Shown piece by piece: positions 50,596 to 58,905 of a stretch of 64,000 nucleotides of DNA. Made by a program: the position numbers and the translations under genes. Under the pieces are notes generated by a model. The model worked only from the letters and a program-made list of their open reading frames with translations, had not been told where the DNA came from and searched no databases. The stretch lies in the NCBI RefSeq assembly GCF_036127095.1, contig NZ_CP108006.1, forward strand, positions 1,302,001 through 1,366,000, read 5' to 3'. Every line of letters starts with the position of its first letter. Position 1 is the stretch's first letter. Origin of the DNA: Streptomyces sp. NBC_00335. GTDB lineage: Bacteria > Actinomycetota > Actinomycetes > Streptomycetales > Streptomycetaceae.

Positions 50596-51656
50596 ACACG
50601 CCGAACCCACCGACACCGCCGAATCCGCTGAACACCCTTGAGATCGAGGGCCTGCGGCTGCACCTGCCGGGCGCCGTACGGCCCGTCCTCGACGGCGTCG
50701 GGCTCACCGTAGGCCCCCGGGAGACCGTGGCCCTGGTCGGCGAGTCCGGCTCGGGCAAGAGCCTGACCTCGCGCAGCGTGCTGCGACTGCTCCCCGACGG
50801 GGCCCGGACGGAGGGCGAGGTCCGGGTGGCCGGTGACGACGTACTCACCATGTCCCCGGGCCAGTTGAGGGTGCTGCGCACCAGCACGGCGGCCATGATC
50901 TTCCAGGACCCCCGGGCGGCGGTCAATCCGATGCGCCGCGTCGGCGACTTCCTCACCGAAAGCCTGCGGCTGAACGCCAAGGCGAGCAAGGCGGTCGCCG
51001 AGGAACGGGCGGTGGCGATGCTGGAGGCCGTCGGCCTCACGGCGGGCGCCCTGCGCAAGTACCCCGGGCAGCTGTCCGGCGGCATGCTGCAACGGGTCGT
51101 GATCGCGGCCGCGTTGATGGGCGACCCGGCCCTGATCCTCGCCGACGAACCCACCACGGCACTGGACGTCACCACGCAGGCCGAGGTGATCGGCCTCCTC
51201 GGTGATCTGCGCGAACGCTTCGGAACGGGGCTGCTGTTCGTCACGCACGACCTCGGCCTCGCCGCCGCGATCAGCGACCGGGTGTACGTGATGTACGCGG
51301 GCCGGATCGTGGAAACGGGCCCGGCCGCCGAGCTGTTCGCCCGGCCCCGTCACCCGTACACGACGGCCCTGCTGAACTCCACCCCGCGCCTGGACGCGCC
51401 CCGGGGGCGGCTCGCCGCGATCGAGGGCCGGCCGCCGAGCCTGCGGGAGGAACTGAGCGGCTGCCCGTTCGCCGCGCGTTGCGTACTCGCGACCGACGTG
51501 TGCACGCGTGAGGCGCCGGCCCTGCTCCCGGTCGCCGGTGAGCCGGCCCGGCTCGCCTCCTGCCACCACGGCGACCTGATCGCCGAGCAGGAACGCGAAC
51601 GGGAGCGGGCGGGGACCCAACGGACGGGGACACAGCGGAAGGAACTCCACCCATGA
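50592..51656 (+). CDS. ABC transporter ATP-binding protein (DppD/OppD type)
   Basis: The 354-residue ATPase has Walker A GESGSGKS, a Q-loop in FQDPRAAVNPMRRVG, signature QLSGGMLQRV and Walker B ALILADEPTTALD. A switch His follows in LFVTHDLGL. The C-terminal oligopeptide-binding extension contains SGCPFAARCVLATDVCTREAPAL, with the Cys pattern that carries an iron-sulfur cluster in some OppD-type proteins. An unusual Arg/Glu/Thr-rich tail ends the protein. It overlaps both neighbours by 4 bp. Confidence 0.93.
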   Translation: MNTPNPPTPPNPLNTLEIEGLRLHLPGAVRPVLDGVGLTVGPRETVALVGESGSGKSLTSRSVLRLLPDGARTEGEVRVAGDDVLTMSPGQLRVLRTSTAAMIFQDPRAAVNPMRRVGDFLTESLRLNAKASKAVAEERAVAMLEAVGLTAGALRKYPGQLSGGMLQRVVIAAALMGDPALILADEPTTALDVTTQAEVIGLLGDLRERFGTGLLFVTHDLGLAAAISDRVYVMYAGRIVETGPAAELFARPRHPYTTALLNSTPRLDAPRGRLAAIEGRPPSLREELSGCPFAARCVLATDVCTREAPALLPVAGEPARLASCHHGDLIAEQERERERAGTQRTGTQRKELHP

Positions 51657-52492
51657 GTACCGCTACTGACACCAGCGCCGGCACCGCGCCGACCGCGACG
51701 AAGACCGTCCTGGAGGTCCTGGGCCTGCACCGGACCTACGGGAGCGTCCGGGCCGTGGACGACGTGTCGTTCCGGCTGGCCGCGGGCGGCTCCCTGGGCA
51801 TCGTCGGCGAGTCCGGTTCGGGCAAGACGACCACGGCCCGCATCGTCGTGGGTCTGGAGCACGCGGACGAGGGCCGGGTGCTGATCCACGGCCGCGACCG
51901 GGGCGAGCACGCGCGCGGCAAGGCGCGCCGCCTCGCACGGGCCCGTGAGGTCCAGATGGTCTTCCAGGACCCCTTCTTGTCCCTGGATCCGCGCACCACC
52001 GTGGGCGCGGCCCTGCGGGAGACCCTCGCCCTGCACTTCCCCGGCACGGACCACGCGCGCCGGATCACCGAACTGCTCGACCAGGTCGGCCTCGGCTCCC
52101 GCGAGGCGGACGCGCTGCCCCGGCAGCTGTCGGGAGGACAGCGCCAGCGCGTCGCGATCGCCCGCGCGCTGGCGGTCGAACCGGCCGTCCTCGTCCTCGA
52201 CGAGGCCGTGGCCGCGCTGGACGTCTCGGTACAGGCCCAGATCCTGAACCTGCTCTTCGACATCCGCGAACAGACCGGCATCGGCTACCTGTTCATCACC
52301 CATGACCTCGGCGTCGTGCGCTGCGTGACCGACGACGTGATCGTCATGCGCAGCGGCCGGATCGTCGAGTCGGGCCCGACGCAGCAGGTGCTCGCGGCCC
52401 CCCAACACCCCTACACGCGACTGCTCCTGGAGTCCGTACCCCGCCCGGGGTGGGATCCCCGGAGCATCGCCGCCGCTCGTCGCGCCCTGTGA
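51653..52492 (+). CDS. ABC transporter ATP-binding protein (DppF/OppF type)
   Basis: The 279-residue ATPase has Walker A GESGSGKT, signature QLSGGQRQRVAIARAL, Walker B VLVLDEAVAALDVS and switch His in LFITHDLGV. In Walker B the usual DEP(T/V)S is DEAV, a mild departure. It lacks most of the C-terminal oligopeptide extension of typical OppF (about 330 aa). It completes the five-gene operon; a hairpin follows at 52499. Confidence 0.92.
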   Translation: MSTATDTSAGTAPTATKTVLEVLGLHRTYGSVRAVDDVSFRLAAGGSLGIVGESGSGKTTTARIVVGLEHADEGRVLIHGRDRGEHARGKARRLARAREVQMVFQDPFLSLDPRTTVGAALRETLALHFPGTDHARRITELLDQVGLGSREADALPRQLSGGQRQRVAIARALAVEPAVLVLDEAVAALDVSVQAQILNLLFDIREQTGIGYLFITHDLGVVRCVTDDVIVMRSGRIVESGPTQQVLAAPQHPYTRLLLESVPRPGWDPRSIAAARRAL

Positions 52493-52498
52493 GGGGGG

Positions 52499-52524
52499 GT
52501 CGCGGGTGCGTCAGCGCCCGCGAC
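52499..52524 (+). terminator. Hairpin after the ABC operon
   Basis: An 8-bp stem (GTCGCGGG with CCCGCGAC) encloses a 10-nt loop, 6 bp after the OppF-type stop. There is no T run, so it may only attenuate transcription into the exported deiminase gene at 52585. Confidence 0.45.
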
Positions 52525-52584
52525 CCATCGGCTCACCCGTTCCACGCCATCGCGCATCCACGCTTGACGAAACGGAGATCAGAG

Positions 52585-53727
52585 ATGAACGAGCACGTAG
52601 CAGGGAAGCTCGACAGACGAGGGTTCCTGGCCGCGGCCGGCCTCACGGCCGCGGGCGCCGCGCTGGCATCGGTCGGCGGGCAGGCCTTCGCGGCCGGCCG
52701 GCCGGCGGGCGCGGCCGCCGGTGCCTTCTCCGTACCGTGCGAGACCGTCCGGCACACCCGGACCTGGATGGCGTGGCCCGACAGGACCTCCATCTGGGGC
52801 AACAAGCTCTCCGGGGTGCAGGCGAACATCGCGCTCATCGCGAAGACCATCGCGAAGTACGAACCGGTCGTGATGCTCGCCAACCCGGCGAGCGTCTCCA
52901 AGGCGAAGAGCGCCTGCGGGACGTCGGTCACCGTCATCAGCACGATCCCCGTCGACGACTGCTGGATCCGTGACACCGGCCCGGTGTTCCGCACCAACAG
53001 GGCGGGCGGCCTGGACTCGTTCGGCACCAACTTCAACGGCTGGGGCAACAAGCAGAGCCACGCCAAGGACGCCCTGGTGGCGCGCCGTGTCGCCGCCTAC
53101 GCCGGGGTGGCGTTCAGCACCACCTCGTTCGTCGGCGAGGGCGGCTCGGTGGAGACGGACGGCGCCGGCACGCTCATGGCCACGCGCAGCTCGCTCATCA
53201 ATTCCAACCGCAACCCCAACATGAGCCAGGCACAGCTGGAGGCGGGCATGTGCGCCGCCTACGGCGCGTCCAAGGTGATCTGGTTCAAGGGGATCTCCGG
53301 CCAGGACATCACCGACGACCACGTCGATGCCACGTCCCGGTTCCTCGAAGAGGGCAGGGCCCTGGTGCAGATGCCGCTCGCGAGCGACAACGACATCTGG
53401 GCCAAGGACGCGCGCGAGCAGTACCAGATCCTGTCCACCTCCACCGACGCCCAGGGCAGCCCGATCGCGGTCACCAAGCTCCAGGGCCCCGACTACGACA
53501 AGATCCGCTCCACGAACCCCGACTTCGTGGCCTCGTACGCCAACTACTACGTGTGCAACGGTGCGGTGATCTCCTCGCAGTTCGGTGACACCAGGGCCGA
53601 CGCCGCGGCCAAGGCCACCCTCCAGCAGCTCTTCCCGGGCCGGGTCGTCGTGCAGCTCAACACCGACAGCCTCGGCGCGGGCGGTGGCGGCATCCACTGC
53701 GTGACCCAGCAGCAGCCGGTCGCGTAA
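52585..53727 (+). CDS. Tat-exported agmatine/peptidyl-arginine deiminase-family protein, second copy
   Basis: The 380-residue protein has a twin-arginine signal (LDRRGFLAAAGLTAAGAALA, about residues 9-30). The catalytic pattern is the same as in the gene at 40779: DDCWIRDTGPVF, EGGSVETDGAG, DDHVDATSRF and GGGGIHC with Cys372. The two exported proteins resemble each other more than the cytoplasmic enzyme (both have TRTWM-WP, SIWG and FNGWGNK). ATG 52585 follows GGAG. It lies 92 bp after the ABC operon and may be partly co-transcribed with it. No operator copy was found in front of it. Confidence 0.88.
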   Translation: MNEHVAGKLDRRGFLAAAGLTAAGAALASVGGQAFAAGRPAGAAAGAFSVPCETVRHTRTWMAWPDRTSIWGNKLSGVQANIALIAKTIAKYEPVVMLANPASVSKAKSACGTSVTVISTIPVDDCWIRDTGPVFRTNRAGGLDSFGTNFNGWGNKQSHAKDALVARRVAAYAGVAFSTTSFVGEGGSVETDGAGTLMATRSSLINSNRNPNMSQAQLEAGMCAAYGASKVIWFKGISGQDITDDHVDATSRFLEEGRALVQMPLASDNDIWAKDAREQYQILSTSTDAQGSPIAVTKLQGPDYDKIRSTNPDFVASYANYYVCNGAVISSQFGDTRADAAAKATLQQLFPGRVVVQLNTDSLGAGGGGIHCVTQQQPVA

Positions 53728-53743
53728 CCGCTCCCCCGCACGT

Positions 53744-53771
53744 CCGGTCCCCCGCTGTCCGGGGGGACCGG
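53744..53771. terminator. Bidirectional hairpin between convergent genes
   Basis: CCGGTCCCCC at 53744-53753 pairs perfectly with 53762-53771 around an 8-nt loop. It sits between the stop of the exported deiminase (53727) and the stop of the leftward NTF2-like gene (53786). Confidence 0.65.
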
Positions 53772-53785
53772 ATCGCGCTGCGGGG

Positions 53786-54196
53786 CTACAGCGCCACGTC
53801 GTCCCAGGCCATCGCGCTCATCCGCCAGCCTTCGGGCGTCCGTACGTACTGGGTGGTCTTGTGGCCGGTGCCCTCGAACCACGTTCCGTCGAGGTACCCG
53901 GACTTGCGGTACTCGCTGAACCGGTGCGCGACCGAACCGAAGACCTCGGTCCGCTCGGCGACCTCCCATTCGCGGAACTCCGTCAGCGTCCCGTCGGTGA
54001 GGATCTTCTCCCGGGGCTCGATGAAGCCGTCGAGGTCGTAGATCACGGGCTCGGCCCCGACGTTCTTGATGATCATCCCTTGCGGGATGAACACCTCCCG
54101 GACGGCACCCAGATCCGGCCGCCCGCCTCCGGCGTTGGTGAACGCCCCGAGGAAGATGCTCATCAACCGGTCCAGTTCGGCCTTGACTTCGGACAC
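53786..54196 (-). CDS. NTF2-like/SnoaL-type small protein
   Basis: The 136-residue protein has a cone-shaped NTF2-like fold pattern: an N-terminal helix (LDRLMSIFLGAFTNAGG), the strand set VREVFIPQGMIIKNVGAEPVIYDLDGFIEPREKIL, and EFREWEVAERTEVFGSVAHRFSEY with a terminal WRMSAMAWDDV strand. Family members bind small ligands or act as isomerases and immunity proteins, so no reaction can be assigned. The GTG at 54196 has a GGGAGGG site 5 nt upstream; the longer frame to 54250 is rejected. Confidence 0.8.
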   Translation of the reverse strand: MSEVKAELDRLMSIFLGAFTNAGGGRPDLGAVREVFIPQGMIIKNVGAEPVIYDLDGFIEPREKILTDGTLTEFREWEVAERTEVFGSVAHRFSEYRKSGYLDGTWFEGTGHKTTQYVRTPEGWRMSAMAWDDVAL

Positions 54197-54319
54197 GCGT
54201 ACCCTCCCGAGGGCGAAGATTCCCGGCCGATCTTCGCCTACCCCCGGCACCAGGGCAATGACCCGGGCGGGCGGACCGCGGGCGGACCCCAGGGCGCCGG
54301 ATCACGTCCGCATACAACG

Positions 54320-54364
54320 ACAGAGCCGGTCGAAGCGACGTTACGTCGCTTCGACCGGCTCTGT
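54320..54364 (-). terminator. 21-bp perfect hairpin downstream of tRNA-Leu
   Basis: The arms 54320-54340 and 54344-54364 are perfectly complementary over 21 bp with a 3-nt loop. It starts 17 bp after the 3' end of the leftward tRNA gene and is most simply its terminator. Confidence 0.8.
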
Positions 54365-54381
54365 GCGGTCTACTGACCTCT

Positions 54382-54466
54382 GTGTCCGAGGGGGGACTTG
54401 AACCCCCACGCCCGATAAAGGGCACTAGCACCTCAAGCTAGCGCGTCTGCCATTCCGCCACCCGGA
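54382..54466 (-). tRNA. tRNA-Leu (anticodon GAG)
   Basis: The minus strand folds into a class II tRNA of about 85 nt. The 7-bp acceptor stem is GTCCGGG with CTCGGAC (one G-U pair), the anticodon stem CTAGC/GCTAG holds loop TTGAGGT (anticodon GAG), and a long variable arm follows. The T arm is GGGGG-TTCAAGT-CCCCC, with discriminator A. The CCA end is not encoded. It reads CUC/CUU leucine codons. Confidence 0.95.
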
Positions 54467-54812
54467 CTAGGTGGTCGGCCCCGGTTTCCCGCGGCGACAT
54501 GGACAACAATAGCAAAGGTTCGGCGGGGTTCCGACCAGGTATTTGGCCCGGCCCGAGTCCGACGCGCCGCGCTGACCTGCGGGCATGCCCGGGGCCCGGC
54601 ACGCGGGCCCGGCCGAGACGTTCCGTCTCGCGAGCTGGGTCCATCCTCCGGGCGCCGCGCGCCGGGCCGTCAGCCCGCCGGGCGGGATCGCCGTCCCTCC
54701 CGGGTCGCACGACGGAGCACCGGGGGCTCCCGAATGCTGATACCCGTTGGACAGCGACGGTCCGAGGCGATCGGATGGGCGCCGCATGTTTGAGTCCAGG
54801 GGGGAATCACAT
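54467..54812. other. 346-bp region between tRNA-Leu and ltrA-like gene
   Basis: An A/T-richer patch at 54500-54545 probably contains the leftward tRNA promoter. A small hairpin (GAGACG-TTC-CGTCTC) lies near 54615-54632. The last 60 bp lead to the GGGGGG ribosome binding site of the next gene. Open frames here lack starts with binding sites, so no gene is called. Confidence 0.4.
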
Positions 54813-56009
54813 ATGGAATCCGAGCATCGCGTCAGCACGCTGGAGCTCTTCTTCGACCTCGTCTTCGTCTTCACCATCACCCAGCTGACGGTGCTGCTCG
54901 CGGACGACCTCACCCTCCGCGGCGCCGGGCGGGTGCTGCTGATCTTCACGGTGCTGTTCTGGATGTACGGCGGCTACGCGTACCTGACCAATCAGGTACC
55001 GCCCGACCGGCCCGTGCGCCGCTTGCTGATCCTGCTCGCCATGGGGGCGTTCCTGGTGTGCGCCCTGGCCGTCCCGACGGCCTTCGGGGACGGCGGGGTC
55101 GCCTTCGGGCTCGGTTACCTGGTCGTCGTGATCACGCACAGCGCGCTGTACAGCCAGGCCCACGGGCGCGGGGTGCTGTGGTTCGCGCTGCCGAACGCGC
55201 TGTCCGCGCTGTCGGTGACGGCCGCCGGGCTGTTCGACGGGGCGGCGGCCCTCGGGCTGTGGGGGCTGGCGCTGCTGTTCCAGTTCGTCACTCCCGCCAT
55301 CTCGCGGCGGGCGACGGCCTCGGGGGCCGAAGCCGCCGAGGGGACGACCATCGAGGAGCAGCTCGGCGGGATCGGCGCCGCGCACTTCGTGGAACGGCAC
55401 GGGCTGCTGCTGATCATCGTGTTCGGCGAGTCGATCATCGCGGTCGGCATCGGGGTGGGCTCGCTGCCGCTGACCTTCGGGATCATCGTCGGCGCGTTCC
55501 TGACACTGGCCGTCGGGGCCGCGCTGTGGTGGATGTACTTCGTGCGCGACGAGGGGCGCGCCGAGCACGTTTTCGCGGGCTGCCCCCCGGACCGGCGTTT
55601 CAAGCTGGCGCTGCGCGCGTACTACTACTGCTTCATCCCGATGCTGCTGGGCATCGCCGCCTTCTCGGCGGGCGTGAAGAAGAGCATCGGGCACCTGGGC
55701 GAGCAGCTGCCGGCCGGGCCCGCCCTCGCGCTCGCGGGCGGGGTCGCCTGCTATCTGGCCGGGGACGTCGCCTTCCGGCTGGTACTGGGGATCCGGCCGG
55801 TACGGTTCCGCGCGCTCGCGGTGGTGCCCGTACTGGCGACCGCCGCGGCGGGCATGCGGATCGGCGCGGTCTGGCAGCTGACCGCGCTGGTCCTGGTGCT
55901 CGTGGCCGCGCTGGCGGCGGAGTCCCGCGCCTCGGTCCCCGGCCCCGTGGGGGACCAGGCCGCGGCGGGGAACGCCGCGGGCTCCGGCCCCGTCGTTACG
56001 GGCAGCTGA
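54813..56009 (+). CDS. LtrA-family (low temperature requirement A) membrane protein
   Basis: The 398-residue protein has about ten membrane segments and the LtrA family hallmark LELFFDLVFVFTITQLTVLL near its start. An internal FVERHGLLLIIVFGESIIAVGIG motif repeats the charged-helix theme. LtrA proteins were named from a cold-growth phenotype in Listeria; the activity is unknown. ATG 54813 has a run of six G 8 nt upstream; earlier in-frame ATGs lack one. The 3' end overlaps the convergent fabH-like gene by 14 bp. Confidence 0.88.
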   Translation: MESEHRVSTLELFFDLVFVFTITQLTVLLADDLTLRGAGRVLLIFTVLFWMYGGYAYLTNQVPPDRPVRRLLILLAMGAFLVCALAVPTAFGDGGVAFGLGYLVVVITHSALYSQAHGRGVLWFALPNALSALSVTAAGLFDGAAALGLWGLALLFQFVTPAISRRATASGAEAAEGTTIEEQLGGIGAAHFVERHGLLLIIVFGESIIAVGIGVGSLPLTFGIIVGAFLTLAVGAALWWMYFVRDEGRAEHVFAGCPPDRRFKLALRAYYYCFIPMLLGIAAFSAGVKKSIGHLGEQLPAGPALALAGGVACYLAGDVAFRLVLGIRPVRFRALAVVPVLATAAAGMRIGAVWQLTALVLVLVAALAAESRASVPGPVGDQAAAGNAAGSGPVVTGS

Positions 56010-56937
56010 TGACCTGGCCGGCGTAGGAGAGGTTGCCGCCGAAGCCGAAGAGGAGGACGGGCGCCCCGGAGGGGATCTCGCCGCGCTCGACCAGCTTGGA
56101 CAGGGCCATCGGGATGGAGGCGGCCGAGGTGTTGCCGGAGTCGACGACATCGCGGGCGACGACGGCGTTGACGGCGCCGATCTTCGCGGCGAGCGGCTCG
56201 ATGATCCGCAGGTTCGCCTGGTGCAGGACGACCGCGGCCAGGTCCTCGGGGGTGATCCCGGCCTTCTCGCAGACCTTGCGGGCGAGCGGGGGGAGCTGGC
56301 TGGTGGTCCAGCGGTAGACGGACTGGCCCTCCTGGGCGAAGACCGGCGGCGAGCCCTCGATGCGGACCGCGTTGCCCATCGAGGGGACCGAGCCCCACAG
56401 GACCGGGCCGATACCGGGCTCCTCGCAGGCCTCGACCACGGCCGCGCCGGCGCCGTCGCCGGTCAGGACGCAGGTGGTGCGGTCGTTCCAGTCGGTGATC
56501 TCGGTCATCTTGTCGGCCCCGATGACCAGCGCCCGGGTGGCGGCGCCGGCCCGGATCGCGTGGTCGGCGGTGGCCAGGGCGTGCGTGAAGCCCGAGCAGA
56601 CGACGTTGATGTCCATCACGGCGGGGCTGGAGGCCATGCCCAGCTTGGCCGCGACACGGGCGGCCATGTTGGGGGAACGGTCGATCGCGGTGGAGGTGGC
56701 CACGAGGACGAGGTCGATGTCGTCCGGGGTCAGACCGGCGCTCGCGAGTGCCTTTCCGGCGGCCTGGTAGGCCAGCTCGTCGACCGGCTCGTCGGGTCCG
56801 GCCATGTGCCGGGTCTTGATCCCGACGCGGGATCGGATCCACTCGTCGTTGGTGTCCACCATGGCGGCGAGGTCCTCGTTGGTGATCACCTTCGAGGGTT
56901 GGTAGTGCCCTAGCGCCACCACGCGTGAACCGGTCAT
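55996..56937 (-). CDS. Beta-ketoacyl-ACP synthase III (FabH-like)
   Basis: The 313-residue thiolase-fold enzyme has the Cys-His-Asn triad: Cys114 in NVVCSGFTHA, His239 in VVLHQANLRI and Asn269 in DSGNTSAAS. It also has the C-terminal LLFGFGGNLSYAGQVI glycine-rich strand. KAS III enzymes condense acyl-CoA with malonyl-ACP; close relatives outside fatty-acid operons make starter units or acyl transfers in secondary metabolism. It is not beside fabD/acpP/fabF, so it is an extra paralogue. The ATG at 56937 has GGGGGGA upstream. Confidence 0.92.
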   Translation of the reverse strand: MTGSRVVALGHYQPSKVITNEDLAAMVDTNDEWIRSRVGIKTRHMAGPDEPVDELAYQAAGKALASAGLTPDDIDLVLVATSTAIDRSPNMAARVAAKLGMASSPAVMDINVVCSGFTHALATADHAIRAGAATRALVIGADKMTEITDWNDRTTCVLTGDGAGAAVVEACEEPGIGPVLWGSVPSMGNAVRIEGSPPVFAQEGQSVYRWTTSQLPPLARKVCEKAGITPEDLAAVVLHQANLRIIEPLAAKIGAVNAVVARDVVDSGNTSAASIPMALSKLVERGEIPSGAPVLLFGFGGNLSYAGQVISCP

Positions 56938-57152
56938 GGGCGGGGTCCCCCCTTGTAAGGCAGTCAGGATTTACCAGCTTTGCCTGCTACTGATGGGTAC
57001 AGGGGCGCGTGACCCGACAGGATTCAGTGCCCGGAATTTGGAGCTTCCCGAGGGTCCTCCAGCCGGGAACGGGAACCGGAACGGATCCGGGAGAATGGGT
57101 GCTCCAGGCGATAGGAATGGCCGGTCGACGGCAGAACAGGTGGACTGATCAC

Positions 57153-57986
57153 ATGGGACGGGTCACCGAACGCCGTCGCGTCGTCCGGATTCGGGGCGGC
57201 GTGGCGGGGGCCCGGGCGGACACGCTGGTGGCCGAAGAACCGCTGGAGATACGGCTGAACGGCAAACCGCTGGCCATCACGATGCGCACCCCGGGTGACG
57301 ATTTCGCGCTGGCCGTGGGTTTCCTGGCCAGCGAGGGAGTCCTCGCCTCGGCCTCGGACGTCCGGGCCGTGACCTACTGCGAGGGCGCCACCGAGGACGG
57401 AACGAACACCTACAACGTGGTGAACGTCCAGCTCGCCGCCGGAGTTCCGGTGCCGGACATCACGCTGGAGCGGAACGTCTACACCACCTCCTCCTGCGGC
57501 CTGTGCGGGAAGGCCAGCCTGGACGCCGTGCGCACCGCGACCCGCTTCCCGGGGCTCGCGGACGACCCCGTACGGGTGGGCGTGCGGCTCCTCGGGGAGC
57601 TTCCGGACCGGCTGCGCGCGGAGCAGAAGGTCTTTGAGCGCACGGGCGCCCTGCACGGCGCCGGGCTGTTCTCGGCCGGGGGCGAGCTGATCGACGTACG
57701 GGAGGACGTGGGCCGGCACAACGCGGTGGACAAGATCGTCGGGCGGGCGCTGCAAGCCGGTCGGCTGCCGCTGACGGGTTCGGTGCTGCTGGTGTCGGGG
57801 CGGGCTTCCTTCGAACTGGCGCAGAAGGCGGTGATGGCGGGCATCCCGGTGCTGGCGGCCGTTTCCGCTCCGTCCTCGCTCGCGGTGGACCTGGCGCTGG
57901 AGTCGGGACTGACGCTGGTCGGGTTCCTGCGGGGCGGGGACATGAACATCTACGCGGGCGAGGAACGGATCGACCTGACGGCGTGA
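57153..57986 (+). CDS. fdhD: Formate dehydrogenase accessory sulfurtransferase FdhD
   Basis: The 277-residue protein has the FdhD pattern EEPLEIRLNGKPLAITMRTPGDD, ERNVYTTSSCGLCGK with the sulfur-carrying pair Cys115 and Cys118, and GAGLFSAGGELIDVREDVGRHNAVDKIVG. The C-terminal SGRASFELAQKAVMAGIPVLAAVSAPSSLAV also matches. FdhD passes sulfur from a cysteine desulfurase to the molybdenum cofactor of formate dehydrogenase. No dehydrogenase genes lie beside it here. ATG 57153 is preceded by GGTGGA. A strong hairpin follows at 58035. Confidence 0.95.
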   Translation: MGRVTERRRVVRIRGGVAGARADTLVAEEPLEIRLNGKPLAITMRTPGDDFALAVGFLASEGVLASASDVRAVTYCEGATEDGTNTYNVVNVQLAAGVPVPDITLERNVYTTSSCGLCGKASLDAVRTATRFPGLADDPVRVGVRLLGELPDRLRAEQKVFERTGALHGAGLFSAGGELIDVREDVGRHNAVDKIVGRALQAGRLPLTGSVLLVSGRASFELAQKAVMAGIPVLAAVSAPSSLAVDLALESGLTLVGFLRGGDMNIYAGEERIDLTA

Positions 57987-58034
57987 GCCGCGGCCCGGCG
58001 GGGCGCGGACGGGACGGCGGGGCGCGGACGGGGC

Positions 58035-58061
58035 GGCGGGGGCCGTCGTACGGCCCCCGCC
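58035..58061. terminator. 12-bp hairpin, bidirectional terminator
   Basis: GGCGGGGGCCGT at 58035-58046 pairs perfectly with 58050-58061, leaving a 3-nt loop. It separates fdhD from the convergent small secreted protein gene. Confidence 0.75.
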
Positions 58062-58076
58062 CCTTCCCCGCACGGA

Positions 58077-58346
58077 CTACTTGTCGGCCAGGTGCCCCGC
58101 GCCGGTGTGCCGGGTGCCCGCCGGGGCCTCGATGGTCTGGCTGTACCGGTTGTCCTTGGACGCGGGCTCGATCTTCTTCGCGGCCACGTGCGGGGTACCC
58201 GTCGGGGCCTCGATCGTGTGGCTGTGGGAGGAGCCGTCCTTGGCGGCGCCGTTCTGGTTGTCCGCGGCGCTCGCGGCTCCACCGAGGGCGAGCGTGGCGA
58301 GCAGGGCGGCGGCGGAGACTGCGGCGATGCGCTTGTTGAGCTTCAT
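58077..58346 (-). CDS. Small secreted protein with two internal repeats
   Basis: The 89-residue protein has a clear Sec signal (MKLNKRIAAVSAAALLATLALGGAASAA, cleaved near residue 28). The hydrophilic mature part of about 60 residues contains two copies of a TIEAP(T/A)GT(P/R)H repeat (SHTIEAPTGTPH and SQTIEAPAGTRH). No cysteine or membrane anchor is present. It probably acts outside the cell or as a wall-associated peptide; the function is unknown. The ATG at 58346 has an AGGGAG site 7 nt upstream. The upstream 118 bp contains its promoter. Confidence 0.8.
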   Translation of the reverse strand: MKLNKRIAAVSAAALLATLALGGAASAADNQNGAAKDGSSHSHTIEAPTGTPHVAAKKIEPASKDNRYSQTIEAPAGTRHTGAGHLADK

Positions 58347-58464
58347 GAGGTGCTCCCTGGTGGTTCGGGGTTTCTTGCTGACACCCAGAACCTAGAAGAA
58401 CCGGACATTTCCTCGCTCTAACGCTTTCCGCCCCCGAAGCCCCTGCGTCCTTACACCGTCCCGA

Positions 58465-58896
58465 TCAGCGCTTGCGGCGGCCGCGGCGGGAGGTCGGCTC
58501 GGCCGGCTTCGGATCCGGGGGGTCGATGCGGTGGAGGTCGAGGGTCGCCGGGAGCGGGACGGCTCCGGGGCCGCCCGCTTCGGCCCAGGCGATGACCTCG
58601 TCGGTGGCGGTGTCGTCCAGGGCCCAGCCGAACCAGACCGCGCGGGCGCCCCGGCGGCGGGCCTCCGTGGTGGGCTGGACCACGATGACGTTGGCCTGCG
58701 CGCAGGGGCCGAGGCAGTCGCTCGTACGGACGGCCAGGCGCCCGTCGGAGGCCGCCGCGGCCTCGCGCAGCCGGGCGAGCTGTCCCGCGTGGTCGGTGCC
58801 GGGGTTCTTGCGGGGGTCGCCGCAGCAGCAGCCCCGGCAGACCACCAGGGTGCAGGGGCGCGGGGCGTGGGCGGAGAGCGGGCGTATCCAGGTCAC
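58465..58896 (-). CDS. Thioredoxin-like [2Fe-2S] ferredoxin-domain protein
   Basis: The 143-residue protein has two cysteine clusters, CTLVVCRGCCCGD (about residues 15-27) and SDCLGPCAQANVIVV (about 59-73). These fit thioredoxin-fold 2Fe-2S domains. The C-terminal half ends in a basic SRRGRRKR tail. It starts 10 bp after the stop of the SBF symporter gene, so the two form an operon. Partners or redox roles are not known. The GTG at 58896 is the first start. Confidence 0.85.
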   Translation of the reverse strand: MTWIRPLSAHAPRPCTLVVCRGCCCGDPRKNPGTDHAGQLARLREAAAASDGRLAVRTSDCLGPCAQANVIVVQPTTEARRRGARAVWFGWALDDTATDEVIAWAEAGGPGAVPLPATLDLHRIDPPDPKPAEPTSRRGRRKR

Positions 58897-58905
58897 CGCC
58901 GCACG

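Noticed and set aside
54614..54640. Small hairpin GAGACG-TTC-CGTCTC considered as a terminator
   Set aside because: The stem is only 6 bp, has no T run, and does not follow a gene on either strand.
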